10,687 bases of DNA from CAYXSX01 sp964493095 (GTDB lineage: Bacteria; Pseudomonadota; Alphaproteobacteria; Micavibrionales; Micavibrionaceae), in the NCBI GenBank assembly GCA_964493095.1, contig CAZBNG010000078.1, positions 1 to 10,687 of the forward strand, read 5' to 3'. Positions 6,639 to 10,687 of this stretch are shown piece after piece. Below the pieces are notes generated by a model. That model saw only the letters and a program-made list of their open reading frames with translations. It was not told the origin of the DNA and did no database searches. Both the position numbers and the translations under genes were made by a program. How positions within the stretch are numbered: the first letter of the stretch is position 1; each line of letters begins with the position of its first letter.

Positions 6639-6667
6639 AGGTTATGTACTGTGTTACGCATAATTTT
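6620..6667 (+). repeat. Direct repeat GCATAATTTT, two copies 38 bp apart
   Basis: The 10-base word GCATAATTTT occurs at 6620-6629 and again at 6658-6667, both upstream of the small gene starting at 6688. The first copy runs into the 13-T tract and overlaps the end of the hairpin. The second copy supplies CATAAT (6659-6664), a -10-like hexamer about 23 nt before the start codon. They could be a promoter element or a chance product of AT-rich sequence. Confidence 0.3.
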
Positions 6668-6687
6668 AAATTTAGGAGATAAAGTAG

Positions 6688-6924
6688 ATGAGCTTACCTG
6701 TAACATTTTCGGAGGCTGGTGAATGGCGCGAAACAGACGGTGTTCCGGTTGTAGATATGTATTTGGCTTCACCGCTTGTTGATGACGTTTTACGTTTTGG
6801 ACAAGAAGAAGCAAGTAAAAGACCGCATACACAGGCGGGTCTTGAACGGCTTCTTAGCCCTCGCACACTTTCCGGTCCTGATCAGACGTTGATTGCTGAA
6901 GTTTTGGGACGTTGTCCTGGTTAA
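6688..6924 (+). CDS. Small acidic protein of unknown function, 78 residues
   Basis: I do not recognise this protein. It begins MSLPVTFSEAGEW, is acidic overall (about 12 Asp/Glu to 7 Lys/Arg), has no signal peptide and no membrane segment, and has a single cysteine near the C-terminus (GRCPG). A mid-to-late helical part (about residues 29-45, VDDVLRFGQEEASK) is plausible. It is very probably a real gene: the Shine-Dalgarno AGGAG lies 9 nt before ATG 6688, the preceding spacer is AT-rich and non-coding, and its stop codon abuts that of ubiG exactly. It follows the deaminase gene by 97 nt on the same strand, with a terminator-like hairpin between, so it may be partly or wholly a separate transcript. 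A partner, antitoxin or immunity role beside the deaminase is possible but unsupported by motif. Confidence 0.65.
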   Translation: MSLPVTFSEAGEWRETDGVPVVDMYLASPLVDDVLRFGQEEASKRPHTQAGLERLLSPRTLSGPDQTLIAEVLGRCPG

Positions 6925-7646
6925 TAAAACCGGGCTGTCATAAAGTAATTCACTTCTATATCGCTTTTGGAAAGTGAGAATTCGGATGTAACGGGGTTGT
7001 AAATCAACCCCGTTATGTTTTGCGGGCTAAGCCCGGCGCGACGGGCGGCGCGGGAAAGCTCCGCAGGTTTTACAAATTTTTTCCAGCTATGCGTGCCGCG
7101 CGGAACCCAGCGTAGAATATATTCCGCCGCCACAACACCCAGCGCGAAGGATTTCGCCGTGCGGTTCAGGGTGGAGAAAATTATAAGCCCGCCGGGTTTT
7201 ACCAGCGCGGCGCAGGAGTTCACAAATCCTTGTATATCTGGCACATGTTCCACAATTTCCAGAGCTAGTACGACATCAAACTTTTCCTTAATGGCTTCTG
7301 ACGTGGTGGCCTTATAGGAAATTTTAAGGCCGTTCTCTTTGGCATGCTGTGCGGCGATACCAATTGCTTGTTTGTCGGCATCAACCCCTGTGACCGTAGC
7401 GCCCAGGCGTGCCATCGGTTCGCAAACCAGCCCGCCACCGCAGCCCACATCAAGGATTTTCAGCTTGTTGAACGGCGTGAAACTGCATTCATCCAGCGTG
7501 AAATGCCGGCAAATCTGCGCCTTTATGTAAGACAAGCGCGTGGGATTGAGGCGGTGCAGGGGGGCAAACGGCCCGTTTTCATCCCACCAGCGGGCGGAAT
7601 CTTTCGCAAAATTTTCAATCTCTTTTTTGTCAACACTACTGGACAT
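6921..7646 (-). CDS. ubiG: Ubiquinone biosynthesis O-methyltransferase UbiG
   Basis: UbiG is an S-adenosylmethionine-dependent O-methyltransferase acting at two steps of ubiquinone synthesis: methylation of the 2-polyprenyl-6-hydroxyphenol intermediate and of demethylubiquinol. The 241-residue protein shows the class I Rossmann fold: motif I ILDVGCGGG (64-72), the acidic end of beta 2 in VTGVDAD (85-91), LEIVEHV (129-135), KPGG (150-153) and STLNRT (158-163). The N-terminal ARWWDENGPFAPLHRLNPTR and the late GTHSWKKFVKP are characteristic of UbiG. ATG 7646 is 12 nt from AGGA, longer than usual, because an out-of-frame ATG (7653) sits between and opens a 5-codon frame. It is divergent from lysC, a common alphaproteobacterial arrangement. 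Its last codons contain a perfect inverted repeat that may terminate the opposing transcript. Confidence 0.96.
   Translation of the reverse strand: MSSSVDKKEIENFAKDSARWWDENGPFAPLHRLNPTRLSYIKAQICRHFTLDECSFTPFNKLKILDVGCGGGLVCEPMARLGATVTGVDADKQAIGIAAQHAKENGLKISYKATTSEAIKEKFDVVLALEIVEHVPDIQGFVNSCAALVKPGGLIIFSTLNRTAKSFALGVVAAEYILRWVPRGTHSWKKFVKPAELSRAARRAGLSPQNITGLIYNPVTSEFSLSKSDIEVNYFMTARFY
6990..7021 (+). terminator. Candidate plus-strand intrinsic terminator embedded in ubiG
   Basis: AACGGGGTTG (6990-6999) and CAACCCCGTT (7005-7014) form a perfect 10-bp inverted repeat with a 5-nt loop (TAAAT). On the plus strand it is followed by ATG and four T residues (7018-7021). On the minus strand no T-tract follows, so the structure suits transcripts arriving from the small gene at 6688-6924, whose stop codon is 65 nt upstream. 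The repeat lies inside ubiG coding sequence (residues near GLIYNPV). Confidence 0.5.
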
Positions 7647-7774
7647 CGATCATATCTTTCCTATAAATAGCTTTTACCACCAAGATCGCTAAAAACGCCA
7701 AGGTTTTGTTCAATTATTTTCCGGGCGTGTTTTGTGTGCCTGGTGGTTCAATTTTTTATAAAGAGTTGATTTTA
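7647..7774. promoter_or_regulatory. Divergent ubiG/lysC intergenic region
   Basis: A 128-base non-coding stretch between the two start codons must carry promoters in both directions. On the plus strand TATAAA at 7757-7762 and TTGTGT at 7732-7737 are the best hexamers, but the spacing is 19 nt and the leader would be only a few bases, so the call is weak. There is no room or conserved core for a lysine riboswitch. No strong hairpin was seen. Confidence 0.35.
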
Positions 7775-9016
7775 ATGGCATTGATTGTTGCAAAATTCGG
7801 GGGAACTTCTGTCGGCGATGTAGAGCGCATCAAGACTGTGGCGCAAAAGGTAAAGCGCGAGGTTGATGCAGGACATAAAGTCGCCGTGGTCGTTTCGGCC
7901 ATGTCAGGCGTGACCAACCAGCTTGTGGAATATTGCCGCGCCATCAGCCCGATGCACGATGTGCGCGAATATGACACCGTCGTTTCAAGCGGCGAACAGG
8001 TGACTTCCGGCCTTTTGGCCATGGCGCTGCAGCAGATCGGCGTGCCGGCACGAAGCTGGATGGGCTGGCAGGTTGCCATCAGAACCAACAACGTGCACGG
8101 CAAGGCGCGCATTGAGGATATCGATTGCGCCGAGCTTCATAAAAGGCTGAATAACGGTGAAGTGGCTGTCGTGCCGGGGTTTCAGGGGATAACCGGGGAT
8201 AACCGTATCACTACGCTGGGGCGCGGAGGCTCGGATACCTCCGCAGTGGCACTGGCTGCGGCGCTGGGGGCAGACCGTTGCGATATCTATACTGATGTGG
8301 ATGGTGTTTACACGACCGATCCGCGCATCGTGCCGCAGGCACGTAAGATTAAAAAAGTTTCTTATGAGGAAATGCTGGAAATGGCATCATTGGGCGCAAA
8401 GGTGTTGCAAACCCGCTCCGTGGAAATTGCTGCCAAGCAGAACGTATCGTTGCAGGTGCTCTCCAGCTTTGAAGACCATATCGGCAGCGATTTGCCGGGA
8501 ACGCTTGTTTTAAGAGAGGAAGAAATCATGGAACAGGAACTGGTGACAGGAATTGCCTATAGCCGCGACGAGGCGAAAGTGACGGTACAGGGTGTGCCCG
8601 ATATGCCCGGCGTGGCCGCCGGATTGTTCAGCCCGCTGGCTGAGGCCAATGTTAATGTCGATATGATCGTTCAGAACATTTCCACCAACGGTAAGGTTAC
8701 GGATATGACTTTTACGGTGCCCCGCCTTGAGCTGCCGCGCGCTCTGGAAGTTATAAACGGTCTTGATAGCCTTAAAGACGCGAAAATTACATCCGATGAG
8801 AAAGTTGCCAAGGTTTCCGTGGTCGGTATAGGTATGCGCTCCCATGCGGGCGTCGCCAACACCATGTTTAAAACGCTGGCGGCCAAAAACATCAATATTC
8901 AGGTTATTTCCACCTCCGAGATCAAAATCAGCGTCCTGATCGAAGAGGATTATACCGAGCTCGCCGTTCGTTCCCTGCATAGCGCATACGGGCTTGAAAA
9001 ATCTGTGGAAAAGTAA
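7775..9016 (+). CDS. lysC: Aspartate kinase
   Basis: Aspartokinase phosphorylates L-aspartate, the first step to lysine/diaminopimelate, threonine and methionine. The 413-residue single-function form has an N-terminal amino-acid-kinase domain (about 1-245) with the KFGGTS motif (7-12), VVSAMSGVTN, VVSSGEQVTSGLLA, FQGIT, TTLGRGGSDTSA and TDVDGVYTTDPR. Two ACT domains follow (about 260-335 and 345-410), with the VQNIS and QVISTSEIKIS segments where lysine and threonine bind in related enzymes, so feedback inhibition is expected. ATG 7775 gives the usual MALIVAKFGGTS start; an upstream in-frame start at 7706 adds 23 residues not typical of the family. The Shine-Dalgarno (AAGAG, 9 nt upstream) is modest. 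The RodZ-like gene follows 28 nt later. An internal start at codon 252 probably yields a separate beta subunit. Confidence 0.97.
   Translation: MALIVAKFGGTSVGDVERIKTVAQKVKREVDAGHKVAVVVSAMSGVTNQLVEYCRAISPMHDVREYDTVVSSGEQVTSGLLAMALQQIGVPARSWMGWQVAIRTNNVHGKARIEDIDCAELHKRLNNGEVAVVPGFQGITGDNRITTLGRGGSDTSAVALAAALGADRCDIYTDVDGVYTTDPRIVPQARKIKKVSYEEMLEMASLGAKVLQTRSVEIAAKQNVSLQVLSSFEDHIGSDLPGTLVLREEEIMEQELVTGIAYSRDEAKVTVQGVPDMPGVAAGLFSPLAEANVNVDMIVQNISTNGKVTDMTFTVPRLELPRALEVINGLDSLKDAKITSDEKVAKVSVVGIGMRSHAGVANTMFKTLAAKNINIQVISTSEIKISVLIEEDYTELAVRSLHSAYGLEKSVEK
8528..9016 (+). CDS. lysC: Aspartokinase beta subunit from an in-frame internal start of lysC
   Basis: Within lysC, ATG 8528 (codon 252, starting MEQELVTGIAY) is preceded by a good ribosome-binding site: AGAGG at 8515-8519 with an 8-nt spacer. 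The site is stronger than the one before lysC itself. The product would be 162 residues containing both ACT domains and no kinase domain. The position in the linker between kinase and ACT parts matches the known internal starts of Bacillus subtilis aspartokinase II and Corynebacterium glutamicum LysC, which form alpha2-beta2 enzymes. Production here is inferred from this arrangement. Confidence 0.6.
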   Translation: MEQELVTGIAYSRDEAKVTVQGVPDMPGVAAGLFSPLAEANVNVDMIVQNISTNGKVTDMTFTVPRLELPRALEVINGLDSLKDAKITSDEKVAKVSVVGIGMRSHAGVANTMFKTLAAKNINIQVISTSEIKISVLIEEDYTELAVRSLHSAYGLEKSVEK

Positions 9017-9044
9017 TCGATAATCCGCTACATTAGCGCCCATT

Positions 9045-10097
9045 ATGGGACAAGCGCAGCCTGCCCATGCGCAGGACATGGAATTTCACACCGATTTACC
9101 CGTCGGCGAAGTGCTTCGCCGTGCGCGGGTTCATTACGGTCAATCTCTTAAAGATGTAGAAAAAAACCTCCGCATACGCTCCTCACAGATAGAGGCCATT
9201 GAAAACGGCCGCCACGACGCTCTGCCGGGCCGCGTTTATGCGATTGGATTTGTACGTTCTTACGCGGAATATCTCGGGCTTGACGGTGACCGCATCGTTC
9301 ACCTGTTTAAAACACAGTCCGTGGGGCAGGGGGGCAGGCCGGAACTGAACTTTCCCGTGGCGGCATCCGAAAGCAAGCTTCCTTCCATCTGGGTGCTTTT
9401 GGCCTCTCTTACAGCAACGGTTTTTATTATTACCTTGTGGTGGGCGGCCAGCAGCCACGTGCGAGAAAGCGTCACGCAGGTGCCCGCCGTCCCTGATGCT
9501 CTAAGGGCGCAAATCGACTCGTTCGGTGAAAAGGGAGAGGGTGTTGTTGCCGCCCAGGCACAGGGAAGTGTTGATACTTTCGCTGAAGCAGAAAATGCGG
9601 AAAAAGAAATGGAGGGAGATGTGCCTGAAGCCGCCCCGGACGCGGCACCTGCTCATCCGTCTTCTGTGGTGATGTCGGGATCTGCGAACGATATGGGGGA
9701 TGCGCCACAAGCTGATTCTCAATTGCAGGCATCTCAATCCTCTGCTGCGGTCGCTCAAAATCAGAACATAGCGCCTGCGCCTGATGCCCCGGCGGCTAAT
9801 ATTTCATCGCCGGTCCTTTCTAAAAACGGCATTACACTTAATATTAAGGAGAATAGCTGGGTTGAAATTCGCGATGAAGATAATAAAGCGATTGTTTCCA
9901 AAGTTCTAAAAGTTGGTGACCAGTATTTTGTTCCCAACCGTCCTGATCTGACCATGTCGCTGGGCAATGCCGGGGGGGTGGAGGTTATTATTGATGGCAA
10001 GAAACTTCAGCCGTTGGGCCAGCGTGGCGAGGTTTTGCGCGATATTTCCCTTGATGCCGATATTTTGCGCAAACGGCTTGAAAACCCCGTTCAATAG
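9045..10097 (+). CDS. RodZ-like HTH and DUF4115 membrane protein
   Basis: The 350-residue protein has the RodZ architecture. A cytoplasmic Xre-type helix-turn-helix (about 18-90: GEVLRRAR, SLKDVEKNLRIRSSQIEAIENG, LPGRVYAIGFVRSYAEYLGLD) is followed by one membrane helix (about 114-136), an Ala/Pro/Gln-rich periplasmic linker (about 140-255) and a C-terminal DUF4115 beta domain (about 262-345: NSWVEIRDEDN, VGDQYFVPNRPDL, GNAGGVEVIIDGK). RodZ in E. coli links MreB filaments to the wall-elongation machinery; in alphaproteobacteria such proteins are often annotated only as helix-turn-helix domain protein, so the cell-shape role is inference. The start is uncertain: ATG 9045 has no Shine-Dalgarno, and ATG 9078 has AGGA only 1 nt away. 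The gene follows lysC by 28 nt and may be co-transcribed with it. Confidence 0.85.
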   Translation: MGQAQPAHAQDMEFHTDLPVGEVLRRARVHYGQSLKDVEKNLRIRSSQIEAIENGRHDALPGRVYAIGFVRSYAEYLGLDGDRIVHLFKTQSVGQGGRPELNFPVAASESKLPSIWVLLASLTATVFIITLWWAASSHVRESVTQVPAVPDALRAQIDSFGEKGEGVVAAQAQGSVDTFAEAENAEKEMEGDVPEAAPDAAPAHPSSVVMSGSANDMGDAPQADSQLQASQSSAAVAQNQNIAPAPDAPAANISSPVLSKNGITLNIKENSWVEIRDEDNKAIVSKVLKVGDQYFVPNRPDLTMSLGNAGGVEVIIDGKKLQPLGQRGEVLRDISLDADILRKRLENPVQ

Positions 10098-10162
10098 GGG
10101 CATGTAATGTCTATGATTTTTGTTTTTAAACATATTACCTCTTCTCTTTAGCGAGTCACCTC

Positions 10163-10687
10163 ATGTCCATGACCGAAAAACTGGCGTCTATCAAGGCGCG
10201 GCACGAAGAACTTGCGGCCCTGATGTCTGGCGGAGGGCTGAGCGGCGATGCGTTTTCCAAATTGTCTGTGGAGTATGCGGAGCTTTCTCCGGTTGTTGAG
10301 GTGATTGATGAGTACCAGTCGGTTCTTCAGGAGCGCGATGATCTTAAGGAACTGATGAAAGATCCTGAAATGAAATCCATGGCCTCCGATGAACTCTGGG
10401 CAGTGGAAGATAAGATTCCCGCGCTGGAAAAGAAAATCCAGCTGGCACTTATTCCCAAGGACGAAGCAGATAGTAAAAACGCCATTCTCGAAATTCGTGC
10501 CGGAACAGGCGGAGATGAAGCTGCGCTGTTTGCCGCCGACCTTTTTGCGATGTACAGAGGGTATGCGGCGATAAAGGGCTGGCGTCTTGAAGTCGTCGAG
10601 GCACGGGAAAGCGATATTGGCGGTTATAAGGAAATTGTGGCGGAAGTAACGGGAGCGAAGGTGTTTTCCCGCCTGAAATATGAATCG
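10163..10687 (+). CDS. prfA: Peptide chain release factor 1, N-terminal 175 residues (3' end outside window)
   Basis: RF1 reads UAA and UAG stop codons and releases the finished peptide from the ribosome. The frame is open from ATG 10163 to the right edge. The translation begins MSMTEKLASIKARHEEL, continues through the coiled-coil helical domain 1 (about 1-95), and reaches the family's IRAGTGGDEAALFAADLFAMYRGYA stretch (about 111-134), followed by the start of domain 2. The PxT tripeptide and the catalytic GGQ lie beyond the window, so RF1 is favoured over RF2 by the absence of the longer RF2 N-terminus and by the GTGGDEA context, not by the decoding motif. The start could also be ATG 10169; neither has a strong Shine-Dalgarno. 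It lies 65 nt after the RodZ-like gene; that gap holds only a weak CCCC/GGGG inverted repeat and no clear terminator. Confidence 0.93.
   Translation, partial: MSMTEKLASIKARHEELAALMSGGGLSGDAFSKLSVEYAELSPVVEVIDEYQSVLQERDDLKELMKDPEMKSMASDELWAVEDKIPALEKKIQLALIPKDEADSKNAILEIRAGTGGDEAALFAADLFAMYRGYAAIKGWRLEVVEARESDIGGYKEIVAEVTGAKVFSRLKYES

Noticed and set aside
5451..6924. The deaminase and small gene as a secreted polymorphic toxin with its immunity gene.
   Set aside because: The deaminase has no signal peptide, trafficking domain, repeats or C-terminal toxin placement, and a terminator-like structure separates the genes. A non-secreted toxin-antitoxin pair is not excluded but has no positive evidence.
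7647..7774. A lysine riboswitch in front of lysC.
   Set aside because: The intergenic region is only 128 nt and serves two divergent genes; the aptamer alone needs more room, and no matching stems were seen.
8510..9079. A 189-residue minus-strand frame opposite the C-terminal half of lysC.
   Set aside because: It is a histidine/glycine-rich shadow of the ACT-domain coding sequence with no motif; lysC is unambiguous there.
10086..10134. A terminator after the RodZ-like gene (CCCC-GGGG inverted repeat and downstream T-rich stretch).
   Set aside because: The stem is 4 bp and the T-rich stretch starts about 15 nt later, too far for an intrinsic terminator.

Overview
The window reads as a stretch of an alphaproteobacterial chromosome. 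The evidence is a set of gene families and neighbourhoods typical of that class: an ETF beta/alpha pair with a small HIG1-type twin-transmembrane protein upstream, a DUF4175/TIGR02302-type membrane protein behind lysA, ubiG divergent from lysC, a RodZ-like protein and prfA. The EtfB sequence is also strikingly close to the mitochondrial form. No ribosomal RNA, tRNA, CRISPR array, insertion sequence or phage gene is visible. Genus cannot be given from the sequence.

Layout, left to right. (1) 1-2729, minus strand: a small lipoprotein, lysA and a large membrane protein cut by the left edge lie head to tail with 23-26 nt gaps, probably one operon. (2) 2730-3413, plus strand: a membrane-anchored TlpA-type thioredoxin, divergent from the lipoprotein. 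Its stop codon overlaps that of etfA. (3) 3410-5339, minus strand: HIG1-domain protein, etfB, etfA, a respiratory electron-transfer cluster. (4) 5340-6924, plus strand: an accessory-looking island of two genes that I cannot assign to a named family. The first encodes a 379-residue protein with two cytidine-deaminase-like domains, one with zinc ligands and one degenerate. The second encodes a 78-residue orphan. A hairpin plus 13-T tract lies between them. (5) 6921-7646, minus strand: ubiG (ubiquinone biosynthesis), tail to tail with the orphan gene. (6) 7775-10687, plus strand: lysC (aspartokinase, with a probable internal start for a separate regulatory subunit), a RodZ-like protein and the first 175 codons of prfA.

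Functionally most of the window is housekeeping. LysC and LysA catalyse the first and last steps of lysine/diaminopimelate synthesis. ETF passes electrons toward the quinone pool that UbiG helps to make. HIG1 and TlpA proteins are linked to respiratory-complex assembly in other organisms. The part most worth attention is the tandem deaminase and its small neighbour at 5451-6924. It sits between two conserved blocks and has its own palindromes, ribosome-binding sites and terminator-like structures. No intergenic stretch exceeds about 130 bases.
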